Below are positions 25,493-35,213 of a stretch of DNA of 64,000 bases, in pieces; position 1 is the stretch's first letter; each line of letters begins with the position of its first letter. The notes under the pieces are model-generated. The model had not been told where the DNA came from and did not search any database. It worked only from the letters and a program-made list of their open reading frames with translations. The stretch spans positions 1 to 64,000 of the forward strand of contig JAAUZC010000048.1 in the NCBI GenBank assembly GCA_014804795.1, written 5' to 3'. The stretch comes from Lachnospiraceae bacterium. Lineage in GTDB: Bacteria > Bacillota > Clostridia > Lachnospirales > Lachnospiraceae. Made by a program: the position numbers and the translations under genes.

Positions 25493-26246
25493 TATGGTTT
25501 CTCCATCCGCCTATTTTTTTCTTTTCTGTCATAATGATACCCATGGAAATGTTGTCACTCTCTCCTCTGGAGATCATCATTTTCAACAGCTTTTCCAGCT
25601 CAATTTTCAAATCGGTCTTTCTCCCATAATTTGTGTATACTTCTCCGACATCTTTTTCCGTCAAAAAATGATACCCTCCATCCGAACAGAAAAAAAACAT
25701 ATCCCCTTCCCGAAAAGTCCCCTGTGCTGTGGAAAACCACAGTTTTTCATCTTTTCCCATGTAATTTGCAAGATAATTTTTCATCTTCCCGTTTTTCAGA
25801 CGTGCCACTGTGGCATCTGTTGTAAGCTGTTCCAGACACCCACGATACCGGTATATTCTGCTGTCTCCAACCTGAACAATGTAATAGTACTCTCTGATCA
25901 GCAAAAGCAACGACAAGGTGGTTCCCGTACGAATCCTTTCGGCCGCTGAAAGATTCCGTACTTTCGCATTCCATTCTTCCACTCCGTCCAACAGGTGTGC
26001 ACAGAGAATTTCCGGTTTAATCTCCTCAATATTGATCCAAGAGGCAATTGCACCGAACCATTTTCTTATTTCCTGTATCACTAATCCGGAAGCTCTTTCA
26101 CCATATTCCAATCCGCCAATTCCGTCACAGACTGCACCTACCGCAAAATACTGCCCGTTTTTTTCCATGTATCGTAAAAAAATGGCATCCTGATTTACTT
26201 TTCTGGATATTCCGATATCCGTGATACATCCGCCGTTTAATCTCAT
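25482..26246 (-). CDS. PP2C-family Ser/Thr protein phosphatase
   Basis: 254 residues. PP2C metal-binding motifs are visible: D20 in KVNQDAIF, D41 in AVCDGIGG, a central GTTLSLLLL, QVGDSRIYRYR, and MFFFCSDGGYHFL towards the end, with a late ESDNIS. No transmembrane helix, so cytosolic. Expected to reverse phosphorylation by the adjacent kinase, with the FHA protein (16 bases upstream in the operon) reading the phosphothreonine. The trio is conserved in other regulated secretion systems; the targets here are not known. Confidence 0.92.
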   Translation of the reverse strand: MRLNGGCITDIGISRKVNQDAIFLRYMEKNGQYFAVGAVCDGIGGLEYGERASGLVIQEIRKWFGAIASWINIEEIKPEILCAHLLDGVEEWNAKVRNLSAAERIRTGTTLSLLLLIREYYYIVQVGDSRIYRYRGCLEQLTTDATVARLKNGKMKNYLANYMGKDEKLWFSTAQGTFREGDMFFFCSDGGYHFLTEKDVGEVYTNYGRKTDLKIELEKLLKMMISRGESDNISMGIIMTEKKKIGGWRNHIRK

Positions 26247-26261
26247 ACATCGCTCCCATAC

Positions 26262-27710
26262 CTATAAATTCACCCTGTAACGGATCGGAGTGCCGGGGGC
26301 AAATGTCAATTCATCTCCGTTTTTCAATGGATAAGGACAATTCGGTATCAATACCTGTCCGTTTAATGAAGTATGATTTGCCGAACCGAGATCAATAATA
26401 TAAGGTGCATCTTCTCTTTTCTCTATTCTTGCGTGCATCCTTCCGATTCTTTTGAGTTCACTGTCGAACAAGACGTCCGGTTTTACAGAATTCGAGGAAT
26501 TTCTCCCCAAAGTAATGTACGGCTTATCAAAACTCAGCTCGATTCTTACGGGTGCCCCCTGGATCGAACCATCCATCAGTTCCAGATAACCGCCAACCTG
26601 CTCCATGCCATCTTCACAAATCTCTGTTGTATCGTCTTCCCCCGACATAAGTGGTTCCGGAATACTGTTCTGTATATAATCCTGCTGCATATACCCGGAC
26701 TGCGAATTCACTGCATCCTGCTTTTCCGATACTGCCGATTCATGATCCGCTTCCGGTACTACTGTGCTTTTTTTCCTGCCGCCGAACAGGCCTTTTCCCT
26801 TTTCCTCAGAGAACACTTTTTCCTTCTTCTGTTTTAACGGCTTTTCTTTCTTCTTTTTCTTCTCCTCGCCGAACAGCGCCTTCATTACTTCATCATCGCT
26901 GCCAAACCCATCTGCCCCAAAAGAAACTTCCGGAGATACGGCACTGCTTTCTGCTTTCTTTCCTTTCTTCTTTCCTCCGCCGAACAAACCTGTTTTCTTT
27001 TCTTTTTCCACTGAAACAGGAGCAGGTATCTCCTGCCTTTGAACGGGTGCCTCAACCGGCTGCACCCTTTCTCTCTCTGCAGCATTTATTTCAGGCACTG
27101 TCTGAGGTGCCGTATATGTCTGGGATTTTACTTCCCCTGCCGACACAACACTTTTAATTTTTTTATTTTCGTCTTCCACTATCAGATACAGATCGGACAG
27201 CGTGGTGTCTCCTCTGCTGAAATACTGATACAAACGCACCATAAAACTGCTGTCATCTGTAATTGTCACATTGTTCAGTACTGCCTGAAAAAAATGAAGT
27301 ATTTCCTCATCTGAATTACAGCAGGACTCTTCCGGTATATAAATATAAAATGCCTGTGTTAATTCTTTATTCAAATACACATACTTTTTATCAATACATA
27401 TATTGTGATAATTTAAGAACCAGTCCTTTCCTTTTAAGAAAGGCTTTAAAAGACTTAAATACATTTCAGCAAAAGCGGCTCCCGGCAGCGTCAGATTACT
27501 GTATTCCAATGCGATCGCATTGATCAGTTTATACCGCAGAAGATTGTTGTCATTGCGGCTCATCAGCCTGAACGGAATTAAAAAATCCGGGCAATCCTCC
27601 TGCAGCACATTCACTGCTATCTCATCCAGTTTGGCCGCATGATAAAGCGGCACATTCAAATAATTTCCTTCCAAAGAACTTTGTAAACTGAAAACACTAC
27701 TGTCTATCAT
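26262..27710 (-). CDS. FHA-domain protein with DUF6382-like N-terminal region
   Basis: 482 residues from the ATG behind AAAGGAGGAC (a longer frame to 27749 overlaps the previous gene). The first about 200 residues form a soluble domain of the kind found in FHA proteins of Tad-type loci (DUF6382-like). A low-complexity middle follows with three KKK/GLFGG segments (KTGLFGGGKKKGKK, KGLFGGRKK) and Pro/Glu-rich linkers. The C-terminal about 95 residues are an FHA domain: ITLGRNSSNSV, the GRMHARIE strand, then NHTSLNGQ. FHA domains bind phosphothreonine, so this is the probable reader of the kinase/PP2C switch. Confidence 0.85.
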   Translation of the reverse strand: MIDSSVFSLQSSLEGNYLNVPLYHAAKLDEIAVNVLQEDCPDFLIPFRLMSRNDNNLLRYKLINAIALEYSNLTLPGAAFAEMYLSLLKPFLKGKDWFLNYHNICIDKKYVYLNKELTQAFYIYIPEESCCNSDEEILHFFQAVLNNVTITDDSSFMVRLYQYFSRGDTTLSDLYLIVEDENKKIKSVVSAGEVKSQTYTAPQTVPEINAAERERVQPVEAPVQRQEIPAPVSVEKEKKTGLFGGGKKKGKKAESSAVSPEVSFGADGFGSDDEVMKALFGEEKKKKKEKPLKQKKEKVFSEEKGKGLFGGRKKSTVVPEADHESAVSEKQDAVNSQSGYMQQDYIQNSIPEPLMSGEDDTTEICEDGMEQVGGYLELMDGSIQGAPVRIELSFDKPYITLGRNSSNSVKPDVLFDSELKRIGRMHARIEKREDAPYIIDLGSANHTSLNGQVLIPNCPYPLKNGDELTFAPGTPIRYRVNL

Positions 27711-27738
27711 TTCTGTCCTCCTTTTACTGTTGCAACAC

Positions 27739-29052
27739 TCACTTTTCAATATATTCCAATTCGATCAATGCTTCCTTACCGGTTATCTCGCCCTGCGCTA
27801 TTTTATTATGAAAAGGCTGCGCATCCGCAAATTCCTGATCGATCACCCGTTGATTTCTTTCGCTGATATAGTTCCACTTATTTCCAATCTTCACTGCTCC
27901 CAGCCCCTCCGAAAAGGACAGGGCATCTTCATATTGATACGCTATGACCAGATTCCCGGTATCATCCATAAATCCCCATTTTTCTCCGTTCCCCACTGCA
28001 ATATAACCGGAAGATTCCGGAGCCTTTGCAGCCATAAATCCGGTCTCGCAGATTTTTTCACCTTTCGTATTGATCAAATACCAGGTTTCATCCATTTTTA
28101 CCATGGCTCTGTTTTCCGCAAATACTTCTCCGAGAGAATTTACAGCAACATCCTGTAAAGTAAAATCCACAATCGTCTCTCCGCTGTCCGTAATGATTCC
28201 CCACATGCCGCCCTTTTTTACAGCAGCCACACCGCAGGCATTTGCTGTAATCTCTTCATACTGATGTCCCGATGCGATGCACTCGAAATCATAATTGTAA
28301 TAACTGTATTTTTCATCATTCTTAGCCAGAATATGATTTCCGCTCATCTCATAAACATCCGCGACCCCTATCTCGTCTACGCCATATTTATCCCCGTTTT
28401 GAAGTATTGTATAGTATTTTCCTCCCTTTTTTACCACCGCAAATCCATCCCCATTAAAACGGGATGCCGCCTCAAAAGGTCCCTCCAACTGTGCCCTTCC
28501 GTTCTCATCCACATAACACCAGCCATTTTCTCCGTAAGCAGGCATAAAAGTATTTTCTCTGGTCGGCAGGATATCCTCATACTCTGTCACATTGACAGAA
28601 TAGGCATACCGGTTTTCTTCATAATACTCCACAAGTTTCTCTGATCCGGTCTGCTCTATCCCTTTTTTAATCAGTTCCATTCCCTGTTCCAGCTTTAATC
28701 CCGCAATATAAGAATCTGCCGTATTGATATATTCCTGTTCTGCCGCCGTATTTTCAGCAGCCCTCTTCTCCACCAGTTTATTGTAAGCGTCCATATTGCC
28801 ATAAGCGGCATAAGCTGTTAACAGTCTGCTCTCTATCTGGATATTATTCTTTGTTTTATATCTAAGCGCTTCCTCATAAAGAGGTATGGCTCTTACCCAT
28901 AACTCTTTTTGGACATATTCATCTGCTTCTTCTGCCAATGCCTGTTGCTTTTCAAGACTCTCTGCGCCTGTGGCGCTCCTCAGAGAAAAAAGCCATCCCG
29001 CCGCAAGAAAACCGATCAATATGAGCACCAATAATATTTTTTTACCCTTCAT
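27739..29052 (-). CDS. WG-repeat protein with N-terminal membrane anchor and TPR-like region
   Basis: 437 residues. An N-terminal transmembrane helix or uncleaved signal (residues 5-25) is followed by a helical TPR-like segment (35-150: ADEYVQKELWVRAIPLYEEAL and similar), then about six WG/KWG-type beta repeats (NGWCYVDENGRAQLEG, GKYYTILQNGDKYG, GMWGIITDSGETIVD, EKWGFMDDTGNLVIAYQYED, NKWNYIS) to the end. The repeats form beta-sheet binding surfaces. It lies 12 bases after the A24 peptidase in the Tad block. Its role is unknown; an extracytoplasmic sensor or scaffold of the pilus apparatus is plausible. Confidence 0.8.
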   Translation of the reverse strand: MKGKKILLVLILIGFLAAGWLFSLRSATGAESLEKQQALAEEADEYVQKELWVRAIPLYEEALRYKTKNNIQIESRLLTAYAAYGNMDAYNKLVEKRAAENTAAEQEYINTADSYIAGLKLEQGMELIKKGIEQTGSEKLVEYYEENRYAYSVNVTEYEDILPTRENTFMPAYGENGWCYVDENGRAQLEGPFEAASRFNGDGFAVVKKGGKYYTILQNGDKYGVDEIGVADVYEMSGNHILAKNDEKYSYYNYDFECIASGHQYEEITANACGVAAVKKGGMWGIITDSGETIVDFTLQDVAVNSLGEVFAENRAMVKMDETWYLINTKGEKICETGFMAAKAPESSGYIAVGNGEKWGFMDDTGNLVIAYQYEDALSFSEGLGAVKIGNKWNYISERNQRVIDQEFADAQPFHNKIAQGEITGKEALIELEYIEK

Positions 29053-29064
29053 TTTCCTGTTCCC

Positions 29065-29718
29065 CTATAAAATAGACAAAGTGATCAATACTCCCAAGTA
29101 TAAAAAAGGTACTAATGCCACGCCGTCTTTTAATCCTATTCTTTTGCGTATCAACTGCACAACAGAATAGAGGCAGCATAAAACAATGCCGTAAAATATC
29201 GCTCCTATAATTCTCTGGCCGGTCAGATACAGTCCCATAACAAAGACCAGTTTTACATCCCCTGCCCCAAGCTGTTTCCGTGACAGAATATAACAGAGCA
29301 GAAATATAAGACCGCCTGCAATGGCGCCTGACAGAGACCGAAACAACAACCCTATTCCACTCTCTGTCTGCAGAATAATGTAAATTCCTGTGACAAAAGC
29401 CCATATCATCAGCATGATCGTCAAAAAGCGATTGGGAATCCGGTGTTGCCTGTAGTCAATCACGGCCAATACTGTCATCCCCCAGATCAATATATAATGA
29501 AGAAGCATTTCTGGCAGATTCCATTCAGAAAACCTGACCAAGCCAAGCACAAATGCTGTAATAAACGTCAAGCCCATTACACCGATAATAAATGCCGAAT
29601 AGATGAGATTTCCCTTTTTCTTTACTTCCAGAGAATTTTTCCTATCATAAAAGCATAATGTTATGTAACTGCAGACTGTTACCAGAACGGCACCCAATAT
29701 CGCACTTATGATTTCCAT
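29065..29718 (-). CDS. Prepilin peptidase A24 catalytic domain, lacking the N-domain
   Basis: 217 residues, polytopic (about seven helices). The two catalytic aspartates of the A24 family are visible: D88 in LAVIDYRQHRIPN and D154 in the GxGD motif GAGDVKL. It cleaves the leader of type IV/Flp prepilins at the inner membrane. The cysteine-rich N-terminal domain of bifunctional enzymes is absent, but a matching separate gene lies at 25.0-25.5 kb on the plus strand. Good AGGGG ribosome site. Placed among pseudopilin genes, so its substrates are probably the Flp pilin and the TadE-like proteins. Confidence 0.92.
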   Translation of the reverse strand: MEIISAILGAVLVTVCSYITLCFYDRKNSLEVKKKGNLIYSAFIIGVMGLTFITAFVLGLVRFSEWNLPEMLLHYILIWGMTVLAVIDYRQHRIPNRFLTIMLMIWAFVTGIYIILQTESGIGLLFRSLSGAIAGGLIFLLCYILSRKQLGAGDVKLVFVMGLYLTGQRIIGAIFYGIVLCCLYSVVQLIRKRIGLKDGVALVPFLYLGVLITLSIL

Positions 29719-29727
29719 AGCATCCCC

Positions 29728-30594
29728 TTATTTTTTTGTGATATCATAATCCTTCAGCTTTTCACCGTCTCCATCTACCCAGCCTGCGACAGAAACACGC
29801 TGCACAACATGTATTTGGGGATCCGGTATAATAAACGACAGAAAACTCATATCAATATCATAACTGACGACAATATCTATCATCCTTCCGGCTCCGTCTT
29901 TATTTTCACAGAATATGGTCGTTCCGGAAAAGTCAAGCCCGGCATATCCGTCTTTCACACCATAGGAACGAAGATATTCATCCGCTGGCAAATTGCCCTG
30001 TTCCAGATATTTTTTCGTAAGCCCTTTCGCCGCGGCCGTCCCGATCATACTTTTTGCTTCATATCCTATTTCATATGCTCCGATGTAGATCATACCGACT
30101 AACAATGATTTCGGATGACTGAACAGATCCTCTAAACCTGCTACCGATTTTTCACCGGAATCGACCGCCGCATCAGCATCTGCTTTCAGTTTGTCAAACT
30201 GAGTTTGCACTTCCCGAAAAGATTCTTCACTCAATTCCAGATTTTCTACGCTTTGCACCGTACCGCTGATACTTTCTGACAGTGTTTCTATCTTATTTAG
30301 CGTATCCACCACCTGATTAGCCGTATCATTTATCGGTGTTGTGTGAGGCCTTCCATCTTCTTCCACTGCATTTTCCGCATTGTTTATCCCCAATGCCGCG
30401 TAGAGGTAAGAGTAACTGGCCATCTCATGCGCTGCGGAATTAATTGCAAACTGAATTTTATTGTGCAGTATAAAGATATTGGTCAAATAGATAACAGCAA
30501 GAACCACCATGATAAATACAGTAAAAGACAGTACCGCTTCTACCACCATCATACCGCTTTCTGCATTCTCCTTTTTTACAGTCACTTTTCCCAT
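29728..30594 (-). CDS. TadE/TadG-like pseudopilin
   Basis: 288 residues. The N-terminal SGMMVVEAVLSFTVFIMVVL segment (13-32), with the E-A pair inside a hydrophobic helix, is the TadE signature and prepilin-peptidase target region. The rest is an extracytoplasmic domain, partly helical (QVVDTLNKIETLSESI; 95-145). The start ATG lies five bases from the DUF5702 stop, so translation is probably coupled. Minor pilins of this kind prime or anchor Flp fibres. Confidence 0.8.
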   Translation of the reverse strand: MGKVTVKKENAESGMMVVEAVLSFTVFIMVVLAVIYLTNIFILHNKIQFAINSAAHEMASYSYLYAALGINNAENAVEEDGRPHTTPINDTANQVVDTLNKIETLSESISGTVQSVENLELSEESFREVQTQFDKLKADADAAVDSGEKSVAGLEDLFSHPKSLLVGMIYIGAYEIGYEAKSMIGTAAAKGLTKKYLEQGNLPADEYLRSYGVKDGYAGLDFSGTTIFCENKDGAGRMIDIVVSYDIDMSFLSFIIPDPQIHVVQRVSVAGWVDGDGEKLKDYDITKK

Positions 30595-30598
30595 TTCC

Positions 30599-33073
30599 CT
30601 AGTAACCCCTTGTCACAGTGAACTGATATGTATTTTTTTCAAATTGATTTAATTGGTCATACACTGTATCCGATGTCATCTGTTTCGCAAATCCATCCGG
30701 TATGATGACAAAGTCAAGATGTACTGCACAGGTGGCATCCACAGCCGTCACTGCCTCCGATAATTTCCAGTCCAGTGAATTCAGTACTGCGTTTTTATCC
30801 GCTCCTACTCTGCTTCGCACAGTGTTGACATTCAGCATGATCAGATTTCCGGTTCGTCTGGCTATCTGTTCCGATGTAGTCATAGCAATTGCCATCACCA
30901 TTAAATATTGTTCATAGTTCATTCTTAACTTATTCTCATCACTTGACGTACTGCCTGAACCGGAATCATCCCCCAACAGGTTCATAATTTCTTCATAGAC
31001 TGTCAAATCACTAATCTCATTCTTAATCAAAATAACAGAATCACCTTTTTTCAGTTTTTCCCAGTCCCCATATGTTTCCAAACCCGCAACTGCGGCCCGC
31101 AGTGCACCGGCTACCGCAATTCCAAGCACAGGGTTGATTGCACTGCAGGCATCTTTTATGGCTTTAATGGGCGTGTTGATCTCTTCGATTTTATAGGTTG
31201 CCCGCATATTGATTACTGCCCGGAATGCCAGAATCCGGTTTCGGGCAAGGTTCAGATTTTTCGTCGAAGAATTATTTCCGCCTAACAGATATTCCAGTTC
31301 AGCGCCATACAGATAATTTACCTCCGGCCCTATTTTTACCCCAGTGAGGCTGATTGCCTCTTCTTCCCCTTCTTCTATATTAGTTACCCGGCTGGAAAAC
31401 ATCCCAAAGTCATAGCTTACTGTATACGCTTTTAACAAAAGCATATTTCCCGCTTCCGAAAGGCTGTTCAGTTCAAAATAGGAGACTGCCTCCTTTATCA
31501 TATTCACAAGCGCAAAATTCCCGTCTCCCTCTCCTTCGCCAAAACCGAATTCCTCCGGTATATTCCTCGCTGTTGTCTGCTCGTCTTCGCTGAGGGCGTC
31601 TTCTTTTTCTTTCAGTTTGTTTTTTGCCTCATCCCTTTTCTTCTCGTATTTTGCCGTATCTTCTTCCCCTGAAAAACACTTTGCCAAAGATTGAAACAGT
31701 TCCCTGTAAGAATGATTCTCCTGAAAATTATAGTATTCTCCCTCATTTAACGGCTCTTTATATTCCCTGACAGGAGTCATCGGTTTCAGATAATCCTCCA
31801 TGACAGCCTGAAGATTTATATATGTATCTTCATGAATCTCTGAATATTTACTGTTTATATTGTGGCCTGTCAGATTCTTCTCCCTTATTTCCTCAGCCAG
31901 TTTTACATAATTATCCGCACTGTAATCTCCTGCACTGCCAAACAGTTCATTCACCTTTTCCAGATCAGCATTGATTCCGTCTCTGACTGCACTGTCAACC
32001 GTATTCTCCGCCAATTCTCTTTCCAGTTCGTTTTTGCAAACCTGCAACTGTCCTATCTCTTTTTTTACCTTATCCGCCCGATCAATCAACTCCGATACCA
32101 ATTCTTCATAATTATCAAAGTCTACAGGCCGTGAATCGGCAGCCGCCGAATATTTTTCCGATGCATCCTCAAACTTTTCTCTCAGTTTATCTTCTCTCGC
32201 TTCTTCATCTCCGTCATATTTATCTCCCATCTCAATCAGTTCTTTTTCCTGATCCGATAACTCCTCGTCCTCTTCCAGATTTTCTTGTTTCTCCCTTGCT
32301 GTCTCTATATCATCTTTATGTGTTACATAATCCCTATATATCTGATAACTTTCCGATTCATAAATCTTCTTATATTCTTCTTTTGCCAACGCATATTGCT
32401 TGTTTATTTCGGCTATAAATTCAGGATATTTATCTATTTTGGCAAGAACCTCATAATACTCTTTTGCCCTTTCCAAAACTTTTCCGGCCTGATCATCCAA
32501 CTCTGTTTTGGCATCAATTACTTTAGCTTCTCCTTCTGCATTTTCCACTTCCTCCAAAGCTTCCAGTACCGCTTCCCCGTCTCCCGCAAGCTGTTGAGCA
32601 ATACGGAAACGCATAAAATCACCAATCTGTGTTGTCAGAACCTTCTGATTCCCAAGATTGGCACCTTCGACCGGCTTGTAAGATACTGTTACATCGGCTC
32701 CTTGATAAGGCATAAACCCGGTATATTCTGTACTCGGCCCCCATTTATCCTGTGCCGCTTCAAAATACTTTCGAGAGATTGTATTCTCATTGGGATTAAA
32801 AGAAGTTGCCATATAGCTTTCCAACTCCTTTAACGCCGCCGTTCCCTTTTCATTCTGAGTTACCGCAAACAGACCATACAACTCCTTTAACAGATTGTCG
32901 TAATCACTGATTACTGCCTCGCCATAGTTATCCGCTGTCATCAAAGCCTGATCACTATACAATTTAATTCTGGCAAGCTCTGTCAAAAATCCCGTAAAAA
33001 AGATGGTAGGAACCAAAATCAGTGTCACCAAAACTGTAATTGAGCCTTTTGTCCGTCTTAAAAATAACTTCAT
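30599..33073 (-). CDS. Large DUF5702 (TadG-like) pilus-assembly protein
   Basis: 824 residues. The N-terminus is KGSITVLVTLILVPTIFFTGFLTELARIKL, the hydrophobic segment shared by TadG-like and DUF5702 proteins. It is followed by a long extracytoplasmic part with strong heptad-like coiled-coil stretches (about 200-330 and 440-470; EYKKIYESESYQIYRDYVT, QENLEEDEELSDQEKELIE), then a more hydrophobic C-terminal third including NPVLGIAVAGALRAAVAGLE. It sits between the two TadE-like genes and was probably co-opted as a large anchor or tip subunit. The start has only a weak site, close behind the first TadE-like gene. Confidence 0.75.
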   Translation of the reverse strand: MKLFLRRTKGSITVLVTLILVPTIFFTGFLTELARIKLYSDQALMTADNYGEAVISDYDNLLKELYGLFAVTQNEKGTAALKELESYMATSFNPNENTISRKYFEAAQDKWGPSTEYTGFMPYQGADVTVSYKPVEGANLGNQKVLTTQIGDFMRFRIAQQLAGDGEAVLEALEEVENAEGEAKVIDAKTELDDQAGKVLERAKEYYEVLAKIDKYPEFIAEINKQYALAKEEYKKIYESESYQIYRDYVTHKDDIETAREKQENLEEDEELSDQEKELIEMGDKYDGDEEAREDKLREKFEDASEKYSAAADSRPVDFDNYEELVSELIDRADKVKKEIGQLQVCKNELERELAENTVDSAVRDGINADLEKVNELFGSAGDYSADNYVKLAEEIREKNLTGHNINSKYSEIHEDTYINLQAVMEDYLKPMTPVREYKEPLNEGEYYNFQENHSYRELFQSLAKCFSGEEDTAKYEKKRDEAKNKLKEKEDALSEDEQTTARNIPEEFGFGEGEGDGNFALVNMIKEAVSYFELNSLSEAGNMLLLKAYTVSYDFGMFSSRVTNIEEGEEEAISLTGVKIGPEVNYLYGAELEYLLGGNNSSTKNLNLARNRILAFRAVINMRATYKIEEINTPIKAIKDACSAINPVLGIAVAGALRAAVAGLETYGDWEKLKKGDSVILIKNEISDLTVYEEIMNLLGDDSGSGSTSSDENKLRMNYEQYLMVMAIAMTTSEQIARRTGNLIMLNVNTVRSRVGADKNAVLNSLDWKLSEAVTAVDATCAVHLDFVIIPDGFAKQMTSDTVYDQLNQFEKNTYQFTVTRGY

Positions 33074-33094
33074 AACATTTCTCTGCCTTTTTCT

Positions 33095-33811
33095 TTAACT
33101 GCGTTCATTCACACCGAATTTTTCTTTAAAAGAGTTATAATAACCGCTTACTTTATCAAGCAGTTCCGTTGCCTTCTCTCCAATGGCCGTCTGTTTTACA
33201 ACATCGATTACAAAATCCGTATTCCTGATCATATCGTCTCCATTGGTTATCACTACTTTCCCGGTAACAGAGATTGTCATGGAATCCGGAACACCTACCA
33301 TTTTAAGACTGATCATCGGCTTCACTGTCTGCGTTGCCTTCGCTGTAATCGTTTTATACACAACATAGTTTTTGCTTTCTACAGTTAATTCTACATTGGA
33401 ACCATCATCAAAAAACATATGACCGCACATAGAACGAAAAAAAGATTCAAATTTACTTTTCTCAAAATTCATAAAAAAGAACCTGTACGGAAACTTATAA
33501 GCGGGACTGCCATATCTGCTTCCTGTTGCACCAACTGTCCCGCTGTTTCCGCCATAAGACATATTGCCGGATGCCTCCACAAAAGTATCCGAATCCACGT
33601 TTTTGTAATAAATAAGCGCATTCTGCACATTGGCCTGTAAATTGGCCTTCTGGCACATAAAAATCGAGGCATAATAGAGAGCGAGCACCATGATCATACA
33701 AAAGGGCAGCAAAATAGTGGCTTCTACTATTTCTGCCGCACCGCTTTCACTAATAAAAAAAGTATTATGTATGTCAAATTTATTATGATAATTTTGCTGC
33801 ACTATTCTCAA
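33095..33811 (-). CDS. TadE-like pseudopilin
   Basis: 238 residues. Starts at a TTG eight to nine bases after AAGGAG; the nearby ATG is out of frame and closes after two codons. A TadE helix lies at about residues 22-50 (SGAAEIVEATILLPFCMIMV, with the VEAT glutamate), followed by an extracytoplasmic beta-rich domain with Tyr/Gly-rich stretches and a short C-terminal helix. Probably a minor pilin processed by the A24 peptidase. It is encoded between the Flp pilin and DUF5702 genes. Confidence 0.8.
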   Translation of the reverse strand: MRIVQQNYHNKFDIHNTFFISESGAAEIVEATILLPFCMIMVLALYYASIFMCQKANLQANVQNALIYYKNVDSDTFVEASGNMSYGGNSGTVGATGSRYGSPAYKFPYRFFFMNFEKSKFESFFRSMCGHMFFDDGSNVELTVESKNYVVYKTITAKATQTVKPMISLKMVGVPDSMTISVTGKVVITNGDDMIRNTDFVIDVVKQTAIGEKATELLDKVSGYYNSFKEKFGVNERS

Positions 33812-33854
33812 ATCATGTCTCCTTATACTCTATTTTGTATCTTATAGTACCTTG

Positions 33855-34076
33855 TCAACCTATCGAGTTTGATGACCCCATAATCTTTTCCCAAGTCGTA
33901 TTAAACCATTCAGAAATCTTATTCCAAAACAACGCAGATAATAAAACAACAATTAAAATAAGCAGAATAGTCGCCACAAAGGCCGAAACTCCCAGTTCTT
34001 CCTTTTTTAATTCCTCAATAAAATTTTTCATTTTGAACTTTGTACAGATAATAAAACTGTCTAATGCATTCAACAC
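33855..34076 (-). CDS. Flp-type major pilin (Flp1-like)
   Basis: 73 residues; a shorter start at MKNFIEELKK (34031) is possible. A basic/acidic N-terminal part (KNFIEELKKEELG) precedes a 22-residue hydrophobic helix (VSAFVATILLILIVVLLSAL), then a short amphipathic tail. Cleavage after the glycine of EELG would give a pilin of about 45 residues, the usual Flp size. The conserved Glu at +5 of classical Flp pilins is not present, as in other Firmicute Flp1-like proteins. It has AGGAGG upstream and lies between tadC and the TadE-like genes. Confidence 0.8.
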   Translation of the reverse strand: MLNALDSFIICTKFKMKNFIEELKKEELGVSAFVATILLILIVVLLSALFWNKISEWFNTTWEKIMGSSNSIG

Positions 34077-34159
34077 CTTTCTCTCCTCCTTTGACTTTGC
34101 TGTTAATTTTTATTTCCCCTTCATAAAATAGCGGGAACCTATTTATCATGATCCGGATC

Positions 34160-35203
34160 TTAAAAATTGAAGCCACTGATCACCGGAACGATAACCAGAA
34201 TAATAATTCCTACAAACATCAACAACGTCGGTACCAAAAGTTTACTTTGTATCTTCTCTCCCATACGCCTCGCATTATGTTTGTGTTCCAACCAGCTCTC
34301 ATCATTCAACTGCTTAAACAATTTCACAATTTCTGCATTTCCTTTGGATGCATTTTGTATGATCGCCGTTGCCAGTTTTGTCGTATATTTATTACTGCAT
34401 CTATTCAAAAACTTTGAATAGGCCTCCACCGGCGATACATTATTGTCAAAATCTATCAGCACCCTGTTCATTTCTTCATACAAAGTTCCTCTTCCGTTAC
34501 TGGCAAGCTTCCATGCCTGACTGACCTCCATGCCGGCGACTGTCAAAAGAGCCAGTTTAGATACTACCTGAGGGAACTGCCTTTCGATATCCTCTGCTCT
34601 CTTATTAACCACTGTATTGACATTGTCATAAGGAATATATCCGAGCAGTACAAAAGCTGCAAAGGCAACCACCGCCACAACAATGCTCCTTGTTCCAAGC
34701 CCTAACGCCAGAGTCAGTCCCAGTGCTCCAAAAGAAACGCTGACTCCCAGTATGATATACCCTAAAAGAGCTCCTAAAAGATAATATGTATAATTCATGG
34801 CCTCTTTCTTTTCTTTAAACTGCTGACATTTCTGATTCAACTTTTTTATAGTCGGATTCGTCATATCCCATCTCATCAGCTGCATCAGTCGATATCCGGC
34901 CACCGGAATCAGATCCAGACCGCTGATTTTTCTCTTACTGTATTTTTCCAGTAATTTTTTGCTTTCCTCTAACTTTCGCCTTATTTTTTTTGCTTCTCTC
35001 CTGCTTTTTTTATCCTTTAAATCCTTTACCTTTTTCATATCTTCCACAATTATATTTAAAGCAATCTGACCCTTTTTTATATTTTCCAGTTCTGTTTCCC
35101 GACAGGCGGTCAGCAGTGCTCCCGTAATATTTTCATCCGCCGTCATAAACAGGAAAAGAAAGAAAACAAATACTATTGTGGCTAATATCATACATACAAC
35201 CAT
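34160..35203 (-). CDS. tadC: TadC-like platform protein (type II secretion F domain)
   Basis: 347 residues. N-terminal membrane helix (1-22), a basic helical cytosolic stretch (45-105, rich in Lys: KDKKSRREAKKIRRKLEES), two helices at about 135-190, a T2SSF domain (215-310, VVSKLALLTVAGMEVSQAWK) and a last helix at about 325-345. With TadB it forms the inner-membrane platform that couples the ATPase to pilin assembly. AGGGGG ribosome site, 11 bases after the tadB stop. Confidence 0.88.
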   Translation of the reverse strand: MVVCMILATIVFVFFLFLFMTADENITGALLTACRETELENIKKGQIALNIIVEDMKKVKDLKDKKSRREAKKIRRKLEESKKLLEKYSKRKISGLDLIPVAGYRLMQLMRWDMTNPTIKKLNQKCQQFKEKKEAMNYTYYLLGALLGYIILGVSVSFGALGLTLALGLGTRSIVVAVVAFAAFVLLGYIPYDNVNTVVNKRAEDIERQFPQVVSKLALLTVAGMEVSQAWKLASNGRGTLYEEMNRVLIDFDNNVSPVEAYSKFLNRCSNKYTTKLATAIIQNASKGNAEIVKLFKQLNDESWLEHKHNARRMGEKIQSKLLVPTLLMFVGIIILVIVPVISGFNF

Positions 35204-35213
35204 GAATATCCCC

